A DNA stretch of 64,000 nucleotides from Allobosea sp. AAP35 (lineage in GTDB: Bacteria; Pseudomonadota; Alphaproteobacteria; Rhizobiales; Beijerinckiaceae): assembly GCF_001295925.1 (NCBI RefSeq), contig NZ_LJHQ01000002.1, positions 62,001 through 126,000 on the forward strand, given 5' to 3'. The notes beneath the pieces were generated by a model. It worked only from the letters and a program-made list of their open reading frames with translations. It had not been told where the DNA came from and ran no database searches. The stretch's first letter is position 1; every line of letters starts with the position of its first letter. The position numbers and the translations under genes are program-made. Below are positions 37,732 to 47,321 of this stretch, piece by piece.

Positions 37732-37902
37732 TCGTTCCTGCCTGTCTCCGCCTAACCAGAAGCGCCCGGCAGAAGTTCCGCGTGGCAGGCGAGCGATGCG
37801 AACGGCCAGAAACCGGCGACAAAAAAGCCGGTCCTTGCGGGACCGGCCAATCGAGACGACATCAGCTTGGATTGGCCGGGCCGCATCTGCCCGGATCGGC
37901 CC

Positions 37903-38091
37903 TCAGTGCAGCGTTCGATCCGGCAAGGTCTGTCGCACGCGCTCGATCTCCTCCTTCAGCAGCAGCTTCTTTCGCTTCATCTCGACCACGGAGAGATCGT
38001 CCGAGGAGGGGCGGGACGCGGCCTGCGCGATGGCTTCCTCGAGTTGGCGATGCTTGCGTTCGAGTTCGACGAGATGGGTCTGCAGCGACAT
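37903..38091 (-). CDS. DUF465 (YdcH-like) small coiled-coil protein
   Basis: A 62-residue protein of the DUF465/YdcH family: HLVELERKHRQLEEAIAQA then VVEMKRKKLLLKEEIERV, a helical hairpin with the conserved (L/M)K-K-x-(L/K)-x-L-K-(E/D)-x-I core. AGGAGGA precedes the ATG at 38091. It is divergent from another member of the same family at 38312. Function unknown. Confidence 0.88.
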   Translation of the reverse strand: MSLQTHLVELERKHRQLEEAIAQAASRPSSDDLSVVEMKRKKLLLKEEIERVRQTLPDRTLH

Positions 38092-38311
38092 CTGGATCCT
38101 CCTGATGAGCGGTTGACGCAGGGCAGTCTGACATAGAGCCGGCTTCACGTCTGCGGGGCTATCTCGCAGCGCCGCATGACATTCTGTGATCCTAACCGGC
38201 TCCTTTCCCCGACAGCGCGAATGCGACACACCGCGCCCGAACCGGTCGTTCCCGCACTTGCGGGGCGCCCGGCGTCTCCGCATAGTCATGCTCAATCGCG
38301 GCGATGATGAG

Positions 38312-38536
38312 ATGGCAATGGGATTCGAGTTGAGCCCGGACGAGGTCGAGGCCTTCACATCCGAACTGGCGCGCCTGCGCGAAGAACACCGCGATCTCGA
38401 CAGCGCGATCGACGCACTCGAGCGGGTCGGCGCCATCAACCAGATCCAGGTCCAGCGCCTGAAGAAGCGCAAGCTCTACCTGAAGGACCGCATGTCGCAG
38501 ATCGAGGATGCGCTGACCCCCGACATCATCGCCTGA
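38312..38536 (+). CDS. DUF465 (YdcH-like) small coiled-coil protein, divergent paralogue
   Basis: A 74-residue protein: LARLREEHRDLDSAIDALE (helix 1) and QRLKKRKLYLKDRMSQIED (helix 2), the DUF465 core. The start is uncertain: ATG at 38312, 38318 or 38288 are all in frame and none has a clear ribosome site. Head-to-head with the gene at 37903, 220 bases apart; the shared region shows no clear operator. Confidence 0.85.
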   Translation: MAMGFELSPDEVEAFTSELARLREEHRDLDSAIDALERVGAINQIQVQRLKKRKLYLKDRMSQIEDALTPDIIA

Positions 38537-38634
38537 CACAAAACAGGCGCACCCGCCGCCGCCCTGCACTCCGTTGCCGACCTTCCGCAGGTGCGCTACA
38601 GGCAGTGCAACGAGTGTTTCACTGGGATCAGACC

Positions 38635-38934
38635 ATGGCCGACCACGGACACCCCGCCTCCGACATCCCGCAGATGGATTATCGCGAGCATGAGCGGACT
38701 TATCAGGGCTTCGTGCATTTCGCCGAAGTCGGCACCGTCGCCTGCCTGGCGATCGTGGCCGCCCTGGCGGTCGGCGGCACCAAGCATGCCTGGGGCATCG
38801 CGATCATTGGCACGCTGCTGACGCTGGTCGGCACGGGCGTCGGCATCGCCTCGAAGGGAATCGGTTGGCGCGCGCCGGCGGTGCCCTTCGGCCTGCTGAT
38901 GCTCGCCCTCCTGCTTCTGCCCGCAGGCCACTGA
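38635..38934 (+). CDS. aa3-type cytochrome c oxidase subunit IV family protein
   Basis: A 99-residue protein with an N-terminal soluble part carrying MDYREHERTYQGFVHFAEVG (the alphaproteobacterial COX4-type hallmark) and two or three membrane segments (TVACLAIVAALAVGG, GIAIIGTLLTLVGTGVGIA, PFGLLMLALLLLP). The longer C-terminus than the classic single-helix subunit IV is notable. It lies 33 bases before pntAA; this order is common in Hyphomicrobiales although no oxidase genes are near. Confidence 0.85.
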   Translation: MADHGHPASDIPQMDYREHERTYQGFVHFAEVGTVACLAIVAALAVGGTKHAWGIAIIGTLLTLVGTGVGIASKGIGWRAPAVPFGLLMLALLLLPAGH

Positions 38935-38966
38935 ACCGTCCCCAGCGCCCGAGAGGTTACGCCGTC

Positions 38967-40181
38967 ATGCGCATCGCCGTGCCAGCCGAAACGCAAGGGG
39001 CGGAAACCCGCGTCGCCGTGACGCCGGAAACCGTCCGCAAATTCATGAGCCTAGGGGCCGAGATCGTCGTCGAGAGCGGCGCGGGTCTGGCCTCTGGCAT
39101 CAGCGATGCCGATTATCAGGCAGCCGGCGCGACCATCGCAGCCACCGCAACTGAGGCGCTTGCGGGCGCGGCCATCGTGCTGAAGGTGCGCCGCCCCGCC
39201 GAGGTCGAAATCGCGGACCTTCCCAAGGGCGCGCTCGTCGTCGGCATCATGGACCCCTATGGCAACGAGGCCGCCGTCGAGGCGCTCTCCAAGGCCGGCG
39301 TCGCCGCCTTCGCCATGGAGTTCATGCCGCGCATCACCCGCGCACAGGTCATGGACGTGCTGTCTTCGCAGGCCAATCTCGCCGGCTACCGCGCCGTGAT
39401 CGACGGCGCCGCCGAATATGGCCGTGCCCTGCCGATGATGATGACGGCGGCGGGCACGGTTCCGGCCGCGCGCATCTTCATCATGGGTGTCGGCGTCGCC
39501 GGCCTCCAGGCGATCGCGACCGCGCGCCGCATGGGCGCCATCGTCACCGCCACCGACGTCCGGCCCGCCACCAAGGAGCAGGTCGAATCGCTCGGCGCCA
39601 AGTTCCTGGCCGTCGAGGATGACGAGTTCAAGCAGGCGCAGACGGCGGGCGGCTACGCCAAGGAAATGTCGAAAGAGTATCAGGCCAAGCAGGCCGAACT
39701 CACCGCCAGCCACATCGCCAAGCAGGACATCGTCGTCACCACCGCCCTGATCCCCGGCCGCCCGGCCCCCAAGCTGATCTCGGCGGCGATGGTCGAGAGC
39801 ATGAAGGCCGGCTCGGTGATCGTCGATCTCGCGGTCGAGCGCGGCGGTAACTGCGAACTGGCCAAGCCCGGCGAGGTCTTCGTCACCGACAACGGCGTCC
39901 GGATCGTCGGCCATCTCAACGTGCCAGGCCGCCTGGCCGCCACCGCGTCGCAGCTCTACGCCAAGAACCTCTTCGCCTTCGTCGAGACGCTGATCGACAA
40001 GTCCACCAAGGCGCTCGCGGTGAACTGGGACGACGAACTGGTGAAGGCGACCGCCCTGACCAAAGACGGCGCCGTGATCCATCCGAACTTCGCAGCCAAA
40101 ACTGCGCCGGCACCGGTCGAGCCCGCGCCCACGCCGGTCGAACCCGTAGCTGTCGTCGAGGGGAGCACCACCAATGGCTAA
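38967..40181 (+). CDS. pntAA: Proton-translocating NAD(P) transhydrogenase, alpha-1 subunit
   Basis: NAD(H)-binding subunit (domain I) of the transhydrogenase, which uses the proton gradient to drive NADPH formation from NADH. The 404-residue protein has [20 protein letters not shown] (start), the RQD-loop region [13 protein letters not shown] and the nucleotide fold [18 protein letters not shown]. The last 30 residues are Ala/Pro-rich. The stop overlaps the pntAB start by eight bases. Confidence 0.95.
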   Translation: MRIAVPAETQGAETRVAVTPETVRKFMSLGAEIVVESGAGLASGISDADYQAAGATIAATATEALAGAAIVLKVRRPAEVEIADLPKGALVVGIMDPYGNEAAVEALSKAGVAAFAMEFMPRITRAQVMDVLSSQANLAGYRAVIDGAAEYGRALPMMMTAAGTVPAARIFIMGVGVAGLQAIATARRMGAIVTATDVRPATKEQVESLGAKFLAVEDDEFKQAQTAGGYAKEMSKEYQAKQAELTASHIAKQDIVVTTALIPGRPAPKLISAAMVESMKAGSVIVDLAVERGGNCELAKPGEVFVTDNGVRIVGHLNVPGRLAATASQLYAKNLFAFVETLIDKSTKALAVNWDDELVKATALTKDGAVIHPNFAAKTAPAPVEPAPTPVEPVAVVEGSTTNG

Positions 40182-40611
40182 TCCGGCACCCGAGCAGACT
40201 CTCGAACAGGCGCGTTCTGTTGCCGCCGCCGCGCGGCAGGCCGCCGATCTCGCCGCGCAACACGCCGACAGCCTCGCGGTCGGCGCGAGCGCCGCGACCG
40301 GCGGCGTGGTCGACCCGACCGTCTTTCGTCTCGCGATCTTCGTGCTCGCCGTCTTCGTCGGCTACTATGTCGTCTGGTCGGTGACGCCCGCGCTGCACAC
40401 GCCGCTGATGTCGGTCACCAACGCGATCTCCTCGGTCATCGTCGTCGGCGCGCTGCTGGCGGTGGGCGTCGAGGCCCTGCCTGCGCTCGGCGACGGGCCG
40501 GTCTGGGCCAAGATCTTCGGCTTCGTCGCGCTGGTCCTCGCCTCGGTCAACATCTTCGGCGGCTTCCTCGTCACCGAGCGGATGCTGTCCATGTACAAGA
40601 AGAAGGGCTGA
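40174..40611 (+). CDS. pntAB: NAD(P) transhydrogenase, alpha-2 (membrane) subunit
   Basis: A 145-residue subunit with four membrane helices from residue 48 on ([40 protein letters not shown] and others), part of the proton channel (domain II). The N-terminal 45 residues are hydrophilic and Ala-rich, longer than usual. In most enterobacteria this part is fused to PntA; the split is the alphaproteobacterial form. The gene overlaps pntAA and is six bases from pntB. Confidence 0.95.
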   Translation: MANPAPEQTLEQARSVAAAARQAADLAAQHADSLAVGASAATGGVVDPTVFRLAIFVLAVFVGYYVVWSVTPALHTPLMSVTNAISSVIVVGALLAVGVEALPALGDGPVWAKIFGFVALVLASVNIFGGFLVTERMLSMYKKKG

Positions 40612-40617
40612 GCGCCG

Positions 40618-42024
40618 ATGGCCGCGAATTTCTCCGCCCTGCTCTACGTCGTCTCCGGCGTCCTGTTCATCATGGCCCTGCGGGGCCTGTCGCACCCCAC
40701 GACGTCCCGCCAGGGCAATCTCTACGGCATGGTCGGCATGGGCATCGCCATCGCCACCACCATCGTCTTCTTCCCGCCGAGCGGCTTCTCGGGCTGGCTC
40801 CTGGTCGTCGGCGGCATCGCCATCGGCGGCGGCATCGGCGCCTTCATGGCCAAGCGCGTGCAGATGACGCAGATGCCGCAGCTTGTGGCCTTCTTCCACT
40901 CGCTGGTCGGTCTCGCCGCGGTGCTGGTGGCGGCGGCAGCGCTCTATGCGCCGAGTGCCTTCGGCATCGGCAAGGTCGGCGGCATCAGCGGCGCCAGCCT
41001 GTTCGAGATGGGGCTCGGCGTCGCCATCGGCGCGATCACCTTTACCGGCTCGATCATCGCCTTCCTGAAGCTCGACGGGCGCATGAGCGGCAAGCCGATC
41101 ATGCTGCCCCAGCGCCATGGCATCAATATCGGGCTCGGCATTGCGCTCGTCGTGCTGCTGCTGATCTTCCTGAAGACCGAGAGCCATGTCGTCTTCTGGC
41201 TGATCGTGCTGGTCTCGTTTGCGCTGGGCGTCCTGCTGATCATCCCGATCGGCGGCGCCGACATGCCCGTCGTCGTCTCGATGCTGAACTCCTATTCGGG
41301 TTGGGCAGCGGCCGGCATCGGCTTCACGCTCGGCAACATGGCGCTGATCATCACCGGCGCGCTGGTCGGCTCGTCGGGCGCCATCCTGTCCTACATCATG
41401 TGCAAGGCGATGAACCGCAGCTTCATCTCCGTCATCCTCGGCGGCTTCGGCGGCGATGATGCGGCCGCCGGCGCGGGTGGTGCGGTCGAGGCGCGTCCGG
41501 TCAAGCAGGGCTCGGCGGATGACGCCGCCTACATCATGAAGAACGCCGGCAAGGTCATCATCGTGCCCGGCTACGGCATGGCGGTGGCCCAGGCCCAGCA
41601 CACGCTGCGCGAAATGGCGGATCTGCTCAAGAAGGAAGGCGTCGAAGTGAAGTACGCCATCCACCCCGTGGCGGGCCGCATGCCGGGCCACATGAACGTG
41701 CTGCTGGCCGAGGCCAACGTGCCCTATGACGAGGTCTTCGAGCTCGAGGACATCAACTCGGAATTCGGCCAGGCGGATGTGGCCTTCGTCATCGGCGCCA
41801 ACGACGTGACGAACCCGGCCGCCAAGACCGACAAGGCCTCGCCGATCTACGGCATGCCGATCCTCGACGTCGAGAAGGCCAAGACCGTGCTCTTCATCAA
41901 GCGCGGCATGGCCGCCGGCTATGCCGGCGTCGAAAACGAGCTGTTCTTCCGTCCCAACACGATGATGCTGTTCGGCGACGCCAAGAAGGTCACCGACGAC
42001 ATCGTCAAGGCGATGGCGCACTAA
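40618..42024 (+). CDS. pntB: NAD(P) transhydrogenase, beta subunit
   Basis: A 468-residue subunit with eight to nine membrane helices (residues 1-275) and the NADP(H)-binding domain III (residues about 295-468): GYGMAVAQAQHTL, HPVAGRMPGHMNVLLAEANVPY, FVIGANDVTNPAA and IFIKRGMAAGYAGVENELF-like LFIKRGMAAGYAGVENELF. It completes the pnt operon and is followed by a strong terminator. Confidence 0.97.
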   Translation: MAANFSALLYVVSGVLFIMALRGLSHPTTSRQGNLYGMVGMGIAIATTIVFFPPSGFSGWLLVVGGIAIGGGIGAFMAKRVQMTQMPQLVAFFHSLVGLAAVLVAAAALYAPSAFGIGKVGGISGASLFEMGLGVAIGAITFTGSIIAFLKLDGRMSGKPIMLPQRHGINIGLGIALVVLLLIFLKTESHVVFWLIVLVSFALGVLLIIPIGGADMPVVVSMLNSYSGWAAAGIGFTLGNMALIITGALVGSSGAILSYIMCKAMNRSFISVILGGFGGDDAAAGAGGAVEARPVKQGSADDAAYIMKNAGKVIIVPGYGMAVAQAQHTLREMADLLKKEGVEVKYAIHPVAGRMPGHMNVLLAEANVPYDEVFELEDINSEFGQADVAFVIGANDVTNPAAKTDKASPIYGMPILDVEKAKTVLFIKRGMAAGYAGVENELFFRPNTMMLFGDAKKVTDDIVKAMAH

Positions 42025-42050
42025 GGCGACATCGTCATTCCCTCGTCGCG

Positions 42051-42077
42051 AAAGACCGGCTTTGTGCCGGTCTTTTT
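42051..42077 (+). terminator. Factor-independent terminator of the pnt operon
   Basis: AAAGACCGGC-TTTGT-GCCGGTCTTTTT, 26 bases after the pntB stop. Confidence 0.92.
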
Positions 42078-42094
42078 CGTTCGGAGCCGTTCCC

Positions 42095-42574
42095 TTGACC
42101 ACGACCATCCGCAGGATGCTGGAGAGCGATCGCGAGGCCGTGCTGGGCCTGCTCGGCGAACTCACCGATCATGAGGCGACGCTGAGCGACGACCGCGCCA
42201 CCGGCCCGGCTGCTGCAGCCGCTTGTCTGGCCGATGATACCGAGAAGGCTACAGAGCATGGCGGCGGCCAATTCGTCGCGGAGATGGACGGCCGCGCGAT
42301 CGGGTATCTCGCGCTGCGGCTGGGGCGGACCGGCCCCTTTCTGCATGACCATCTGCGGGACCATGTCTATATCGAGAACATCGTCGTTGCGGCGGCTCGG
42401 CGCGGCACGGGCGTCGGCCAGATGCTGCTGGCGCGTGCCGAGCTTTTCGCTCGCGAGGCTGGGTGCAAGGCGCTGCACCTTGGTGTGCTGACCGGCAATG
42501 ACATCGCGCTTAACGCCTATCGCCGCGCGGGCTTCAAAGGATTTGCGCTTGAAATGGCAAAAATCATCGATTGA
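42095..42574 (+). CDS. GNAT-family N-acetyltransferase
   Basis: A 159-residue GNAT protein: IENIVVAAARRGTGVGQMLLARAE (about residues 92-115, in two pieces the beta4 strand and the R-R-G-x-G-x-G acetyl-CoA loop), then HLGVLTGNDIALNAYRRAGF (motif B). The first codon is unclear: TTG at 42095 gives MTTTIRRMLESD, which looks natural, and GGAG is at a fitting distance; the first ATG is at 42116. Substrate unknown. It starts 17 bases after the pnt terminator. Confidence 0.83.
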   Translation: MTTTIRRMLESDREAVLGLLGELTDHEATLSDDRATGPAAAAACLADDTEKATEHGGGQFVAEMDGRAIGYLALRLGRTGPFLHDHLRDHVYIENIVVAAARRGTGVGQMLLARAELFAREAGCKALHLGVLTGNDIALNAYRRAGFKGFALEMAKIID

Positions 42575-42613
42575 CCGCCGTCCCGGCGCCGTGTCGAGCC
42601 GCGAGAATTGGTA

Positions 42614-43462
42614 ATGCGCTGGTTCGCCCGTCTGCTCTTCGCTGCCGTCGCGGTCTATGCCGCGCTGCTCGCCATGCTCTATCTGCGGCAGCGCGATCTG
42701 GTCTTCCCGCGTGACGCCACCCGCGCCGACATCGCCCGGGCCGGGCTGGCCGGCGCCCAGGAGGTGACGCTGACGGCGGCCGATGGCGAACGGCTCGTCG
42801 CCTGGGTCGTGCCGCCCCGCGCGGGCAAGCCGGTGATTTTGTATTTCCACGGCAATGCCGGCAATCTCGGCCGACCGGGCCGCGTCGGGCGCTTCCGGGC
42901 ACTGACGGAGGACGGCACGGGCCTCTTCGCGGTGAGCTATCGCGGCTATGGCGGCTCGACCGGCAGCCCATCCGAGGAGGGGCTGCATCTCGACGCGCGC
43001 GCCTCCTACGGCGCGGCTGCGGATCGCTTCGGCGCCTCACAAATCGTCGGCTACGGCGAATCGCTCGGCACCGGCGTCGTCCTCAAACTCGCGGCCGAGG
43101 TGCCGCTGGCGGCTGTCGTGCTGGAGGCGCCCTATCTCTCAACCGTCGCGGTGGCGCAGGGCGTCTACCCTTACGTACCCGTCGAACTCCTGATGCTCGA
43201 CCCCTTCCGCTCGGATGCGGTGATCGGCCGGGTGCGGGCCCCGCTTCTGGTCCTGCATGGGCAGCGGGACAGGGTCATTCCCTTCACCCAGGGCGAGGCC
43301 CTCTATGGCCTCGCCAACGCACCCAAGCGCTTCCTGCACTTCCCACAGGGCGGCCATGAGGATCTGCCGACCCATGGCTCGCTGGCGCAGATCAGGCACT
43401 TCCTCGCCGATGTGGGCAGCGGGACGCTTGCGGGCGCGGAAAGCCGCAGCGTGGGGGAGTGA
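42614..43462 (+). CDS. Alpha/beta hydrolase with N-terminal membrane anchor
   Basis: A 282-residue protein with an N-terminal membrane helix (RLLFAAVAVYAALLAMLYL) and a hydrolase domain of the BEM46/YfhR type: FHGNAGNLGRPG (oxyanion strand), VSYRGYGGSTGSPSEEGL, nucleophile Ser in GYGESLGTG, acid Asp in GQRDRVIPF and His in GGHEDL. The hydrolytic substrate is unknown. It follows the GNAT gene by 39 bases; the ATG at 42614 is two codons after a TTG. Confidence 0.88.
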   Translation: MRWFARLLFAAVAVYAALLAMLYLRQRDLVFPRDATRADIARAGLAGAQEVTLTAADGERLVAWVVPPRAGKPVILYFHGNAGNLGRPGRVGRFRALTEDGTGLFAVSYRGYGGSTGSPSEEGLHLDARASYGAAADRFGASQIVGYGESLGTGVVLKLAAEVPLAAVVLEAPYLSTVAVAQGVYPYVPVELLMLDPFRSDAVIGRVRAPLLVLHGQRDRVIPFTQGEALYGLANAPKRFLHFPQGGHEDLPTHGSLAQIRHFLADVGSGTLAGAESRSVGE

Positions 43463-43503
43463 GGTTTCCGATCATCGGCTGGGGGTTTGGGAGCCAACTA
43501 TCC

Positions 43504-43538
43504 GTCATCCTGGACGGCCGAAGGCCGACCGGGATGAC
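43504..43538. repeat. Short palindromic repeat related to families A-C
   Basis: A 35-base hairpin, GTCATCCTGGACGG...CCGACCGGGATGAC, with the same GTCAT/ATGAC ends as the longer repeats. It is an imperfect, shortened member and lies between the convergent hydrolase and TPR lipoprotein genes. Confidence 0.65.
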
Positions 43539-43568
43539 GCCGTCCTTGATTGACGACCCGGCGAACCC

Positions 43569-44426
43569 TCAGCTCCGGAACAGCCCGCCGCCGCCCAATC
43601 GGCCCTGCCCTGCGCGGGCGGCGGCGTTGTTGCCGTCGAGACCGAGCGCGCGCTGATAGCTCTGGCTCGCCTCGGATTTCTGTCCGAGCTTCTCCTGCGA
43701 GAAACCACGACCGGCCCAGGCATCGGCATTGCGGTTATCGACATTGAGCGCGGCGGTGAAGTCCTCCAACGCCGAGTCGTATTTGCCGGTCGCGTTAAGG
43801 CTCTGCCCGCGCGCGATATAAGGCGGCGCGTTGTAGGGGTTGCGGTCGATCACCGAATCGAAATCCGAGATCGCGTACTGGTGCTGGCCTTCCTTCTGGT
43901 AGACCAGCCCGCGCGCATGGAAGGCTTCCGCCGATTCCGGGTTCAGGCGGATCGCGGTGTTGAGATCGGCCAGCGCCTGCTGGCTGTTGCCCTGGGCGCG
44001 CAGCAGATTGGCCCTTGCGATGAAGGCCGGGGCATAAGTCGGAGACGCCGTCGTGGCGCGGTTGAAATCTGCCAGGGCTGCATCGTTGCGGCCGGTCTGG
44101 CGCAGCGCGAGACCACGATTGGTGTAGGCCGAGGCGAGATTGGGGTCGAGTTGCACCGCCTTGGTGAAATCGGCGATCGCATCCGAGAAACGGCCGACAC
44201 GGGCATACGCCGCGCCGCGCGTGTTGTAGGCGCCGGGGTCGTTGGGATTGCGGCTGACGACCTCCGACAGCGAGCCGATATTGACGCTCGCCTCCGCTGC
44301 CGAGGCGGTGTCGAGCTCCGCCACGGGCGGCCCCGACAGGCCGGAGACCGTATCGCAACCGGCCAGCGCCAGCGCCAGGCCCGCCGCGACCAGCCAGTTT
44401 CTGCCACGCATCATGTTTTGTCTCAT
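43569..44426 (-). CDS. TPR-repeat lipoprotein
   Basis: A 285-residue lipoprotein: signal peptide ending in the lipobox LALAGC (Cys24), then about six tetratricopeptide repeats from residue 58 to 270, such as PGAYNTRGAAYARVGRFSDAI and ASAYTNRGLALRQTGRND. It resembles NlpI-type outer-membrane TPR lipoproteins, which scaffold cell-wall hydrolases, and its last TPRs mention no enzyme domain. The C-terminus is Gly-rich (RLGGGGLFRS). No operon partner. Confidence 0.88.
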   Translation of the reverse strand: MRQNMMRGRNWLVAAGLALALAGCDTVSGLSGPPVAELDTASAAEASVNIGSLSEVVSRNPNDPGAYNTRGAAYARVGRFSDAIADFTKAVQLDPNLASAYTNRGLALRQTGRNDAALADFNRATTASPTYAPAFIARANLLRAQGNSQQALADLNTAIRLNPESAEAFHARGLVYQKEGQHQYAISDFDSVIDRNPYNAPPYIARGQSLNATGKYDSALEDFTAALNVDNRNADAWAGRGFSQEKLGQKSEASQSYQRALGLDGNNAAARAGQGRLGGGGLFRS

Positions 44427-44648
44427 CGGTCCGGTTTCCGTGCCTCGTCTGCGCCGTCGGTCCGCCTCGGACCGCTACCGCATTGCCGCGTCCCCCCAAC
44501 CGAGGGCGCCCTGGTGAAGAGAACGCCCGCTTTGTGCCAAGAGTTGGTTAACGTTCCCGGAAAAGCAACAGCGCCCGGAGAGAACTCCAGGCGCAGCTTT
44601 GTCTGACAGGGATCGTCGATGCGCGATGCGGTTGCAAAGCGGCCGGGA

Positions 44649-44882
44649 TCAGGGCCGCTTGGGCTTCACCGGCGCCGGCAGCAGACCTTCGCGCTGCAGC
44701 TTCTTGCGCTGCAGCTTGCGGGCGCGGCGGACGGCCTCGGCCTTCTCGCGTGCCTTCTTCTCCGAGGGCTTCTCGTAATGCCCGCGCAGCTTCATCTCGC
44801 GGAAAACGCCCTCGCGCTGCAGCTTCTTCTTGAGGGCGCGGAGAGCCTGATCGACGTTGTTGTCGCGAACGAGAACCTGCAC
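44649..44882 (-). CDS. rpsU: 30S ribosomal protein S21
   Basis: A 77-residue S21: [20 protein letters not shown] then [20 protein letters not shown] and a very basic tail. S21 aids initiation and sits at the platform near the 3' end of 16S rRNA. It stands alone, with the TPR lipoprotein gene upstream in the plasmid-free sense of the minus strand about 220 bases downstream of it. Confidence 0.95.
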   Translation of the reverse strand: MQVLVRDNNVDQALRALKKKLQREGVFREMKLRGHYEKPSEKKAREKAEAVRRARKLQRKKLQREGLLPAPVKPKRP

Positions 44883-45012
44883 GTGGAGTGTCCGTCTTTA
44901 GCGGGTTGGTCTAAAAGGTCGGATGGGCGACACTGCGACGCAGCTCGTCCGAAGGATCGTGCGGATACCAGAAATCACTCTGGCTGTCCACGCCGCGAAA
45001 CCGGGAAAATCG

Positions 45013-45444
45013 ATGCAGAATGCCGCTATTGAACAGCCATCCGATTCGGAGAGCGAGCGCCGCATCATGCTGCTCGCCAGCGACCTCGCGCACCCGGCCT
45101 GGGAGCGGGTCGAACAGGCCTATGCCAGGGGCAAGACGCTGGCCGACGCCAAGCAGGCCGTGCTGGACGAGGAGGTGACGCGCCTCGCCCCAACGACCGA
45201 GGGCGCCATCCTCGACCGCCTCGTGCAGCTTGTGATGCAGACGCCGTCTTCAGGCCTGCGCCCGGTCGCGCGCCAGCGCCATCGCAAGATCGTGCTGGAG
45301 CGGCTGATGGAGCCTTACCGTGCTGCCGGCGGCGCCGAACCGGGCACGCTGGCGATGGTGCTCTATCGCAAGCTGGGCATCGTGCCCGCCCCGCTCAAGG
45401 CGTTCTGGCTGGCCCGTGGCGAGCGGCTGCAGCGCGTGCTGTGA
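45013..45444 (+). CDS. Hypothetical protein upstream (convergent) of purK
   Basis: A 143-residue soluble protein I do not recognise. It is helical, with HPAWERVEQAYARGKTLADAKQ (about residues 27-48) and ERLMEPYRAAGG; the C-terminus ends in a short basic helix (KAFWLARGERLQRVL). No catalytic motif. Codon use looks like its neighbours. The start at 45013 is chosen as the first ATG after the divergent rpsU region; an in-frame ATG exists at 44923. Confidence 0.65.
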   Translation: MQNAAIEQPSDSESERRIMLLASDLAHPAWERVEQAYARGKTLADAKQAVLDEEVTRLAPTTEGAILDRLVQLVMQTPSSGLRPVARQRHRKIVLERLMEPYRAAGGAEPGTLAMVLYRKLGIVPAPLKAFWLARGERLQRVL

Positions 45445-45451
45445 GGGGCCT

Positions 45452-46567
45452 TCAGCCCCGCTCGGGCCATACCCGCGTGACATGGCCCATCTTGCGACCC
45501 GCCCGCGCCTCGCGCTTGCCGTAGAGATGCAGATAGGCGCCGGGCTCGGCCAGAAGCTCGCGCCAGCGCAGCGCGGCATCACCGATCAGGTTCTCCATCT
45601 CGACACGGCCGCGCCGCTTTGCCGAGCCAAGCGGAAAGCCGCAGACGGCGCGGACATGCTGGTGGAACTGCGAGGTCAGCGCCCCCTCGCTGGTCCAGTG
45701 CCCGGAATTATGCACGCGCGGCGCGATCTCGTTGACGACGACGCTCTCGGCCGCGCCCTCCCCGACCACGAACAGCTCGACCGCGAAGACGCCGACATAG
45801 CCGAGCGCCTCGCCGATCCGCCGCGCCGCCTCGATCGCCGCCGCCTCGGTTCCCGATGAGACCTGCGCGGGAATCCGCGTGAAGGCGAGGATATGGTCGC
45901 GATGCTCGTTCTCGCAGAGGTCGAAGGCCGCAAAAGCCCCATTCGCCCCACGCGCCGCCACCACCGAGACCTCGCGCGAAAAGCTGACGAAACCCTCCAG
46001 CACGGCCGGCGAGCGGCCGATCGCCTCATAGGCCTGCGCCAGATCGGTATCCGGCAGGATCTTGACCTGGCCCTTGCCATCATAGCCGAAGCGGCGCGTC
46101 TTCAGCACGCAGGGGCGGCCGAGCACGGCAACCGCCGCTTCAAGGTCCGCCAACGAATCGACCGCGCGGAACGGCGCGACCACAAGCCCGCATTCGGCGA
46201 CGAAGCTTTTCTCGCTGAGCCGGTCCTGCGTCACCGCCAGCGCCCGCGCGCCAGGATGCAGCGGCTTGCGCTGGCTGAGGAAGGCAGCCGTCGCCGCCGG
46301 CACGTTCTCGAACTCATAGGTTACGACATCGACAGCATCGGCGAAACGGGCGAGCGCCGCCTCGTCCTCGTAAGGAGCCACCGTCTTTGCCGCCGCCACG
46401 TCGAAGGCCGGGTTCTCCGGCTCCGGCGCGAAGATGTGGCAGGCAATGCCGAGATCGGCCGCCGCCAGCGCGATCATCCGGGCGAGCTGGCCGCCGCCGA
46501 TGATGCCGAGCACGGCGCCGGGCGCGAGTCCCTCAGAAGGCACGCCCTCGACCACCGGCGCGCTCAC
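45452..46567 (-). CDS. purK: N5-carboxyaminoimidazole ribonucleotide synthase PurK
   Basis: ATP-grasp enzyme of purine synthesis that carboxylates AIR to N5-CAIR. The 371-residue protein has [14 protein letters not shown] near the N-terminus, the ATP-binding YDGKGQVKI, and the catalytic [13 protein letters not shown]. Its GTG start overlaps the purE stop (GTGA), so the two are coupled and the enzymes work in sequence. Confidence 0.96.
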   Translation of the reverse strand: MSAPVVEGVPSEGLAPGAVLGIIGGGQLARMIALAAADLGIACHIFAPEPENPAFDVAAAKTVAPYEDEAALARFADAVDVVTYEFENVPAATAAFLSQRKPLHPGARALAVTQDRLSEKSFVAECGLVVAPFRAVDSLADLEAAVAVLGRPCVLKTRRFGYDGKGQVKILPDTDLAQAYEAIGRSPAVLEGFVSFSREVSVVAARGANGAFAAFDLCENEHRDHILAFTRIPAQVSSGTEAAAIEAARRIGEALGYVGVFAVELFVVGEGAAESVVVNEIAPRVHNSGHWTSEGALTSQFHQHVRAVCGFPLGSAKRRGRVEMENLIGDAALRWRELLAEPGAYLHLYGKREARAGRKMGHVTRVWPERG

Positions 46568-47064
46568 GCCTCGTCCTTCACGGGGCGGTCGGCGATCGCC
46601 GCGCTCTGGCGGGCGCGATAGGCGTCGAGCCGCTCCGCCAGCGCCTCATCCGACAGCGCCAGCACCGCCGCCGCCAGCAGCGCCGCATTGACCGCACCGG
46701 CGCGGCCGATGGCGAGCGTGCCGACGGGAATGCCGGCCGGCATCTGCACGATCGAGAGCAGCGAATCCTGCCCCGACAGTGCCTTGGATTCCACCGGCAC
46801 GCCAAACACCGGCAGCGGCGTCAGCGAGGCCGCCATACCCGGCAGATGCGCCGCACCGCCGGCACCCGCGATCACCACTTTGAAGCCTTCGGCCTTGGCG
46901 CCGCGAGCGAAATCGAACAGCCTGTCGGGCGTGCGGTGGGCGGAGACGATGCGGTCGTCATGGCCGATGCCGAGCGCATCGAGCGTCTCGGCGGCATGGC
47001 GCATGGTCGCCCAGTCGGACTGGCTGCCCATGATGATGGCGACGGGCGGGGACGGCTTGGCCAT
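46564..47064 (-). CDS. purE: N5-carboxyaminoimidazole ribonucleotide mutase PurE
   Basis: Class I PurE, converts N5-CAIR to CAIR after PurK. The 166-residue product shows [37 protein letters not shown] and [25 protein letters not shown] (two segments), all standard. It leads the purE-purK pair. A family A repeat lies upstream at 47182. Confidence 0.97.
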   Translation of the reverse strand: MAKPSPPVAIIMGSQSDWATMRHAAETLDALGIGHDDRIVSAHRTPDRLFDFARGAKAEGFKVVIAGAGGAAHLPGMAASLTPLPVFGVPVESKALSGQDSLLSIVQMPAGIPVGTLAIGRAGAVNAALLAAAVLALSDEALAERLDAYRARQSAAIADRPVKDEA

Positions 47065-47181
47065 GGCGGGAAGCGCTTCCGGAACGCTGGACGGGAAGCG
47101 CGCGATCTAGACCGCCCGGTGCCGGGGAAGCAAGCGCCGAATCGGGTGGAAAACCCGAAAGGCCCCAGAACAACCAACACC

Positions 47182-47288
47182 GTCATTCCGGGCAAGCGAA
47201 GCGCAGACCCGGAATCCATCGTAAAGCACGATGTTGCACTACGATGGATTCCGGCGCTGCGCCGCTGACGCGGCTTGGCCGGAATGAC
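47182..47288. repeat. Palindromic intergenic repeat, family A copy 2
   Basis: A 107-base composite hairpin between purE and the downstream UbiB-like gene, in the opposite orientation to 7077-7182. On the minus strand it ends with arms ATTCCGGG/CCCGGAAT around TCTGCGCTTCGCTTG as in copy 1. The central part forms an extra stem (CCATCGTA...TACGATGG) that copy 1 has largely lost. Confidence 0.92.
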
Positions 47289-47321
47289 GCCGAGGGTGGG
47301 GTGGTCGCTGTGCGATCCGGC

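Noticed and set aside
39916..42165. 749-codon open frame antisense to the pnt operon
   Set aside because: Asp/His/Arg-rich shadow with no recognisable domain; the pnt genes are unambiguous.
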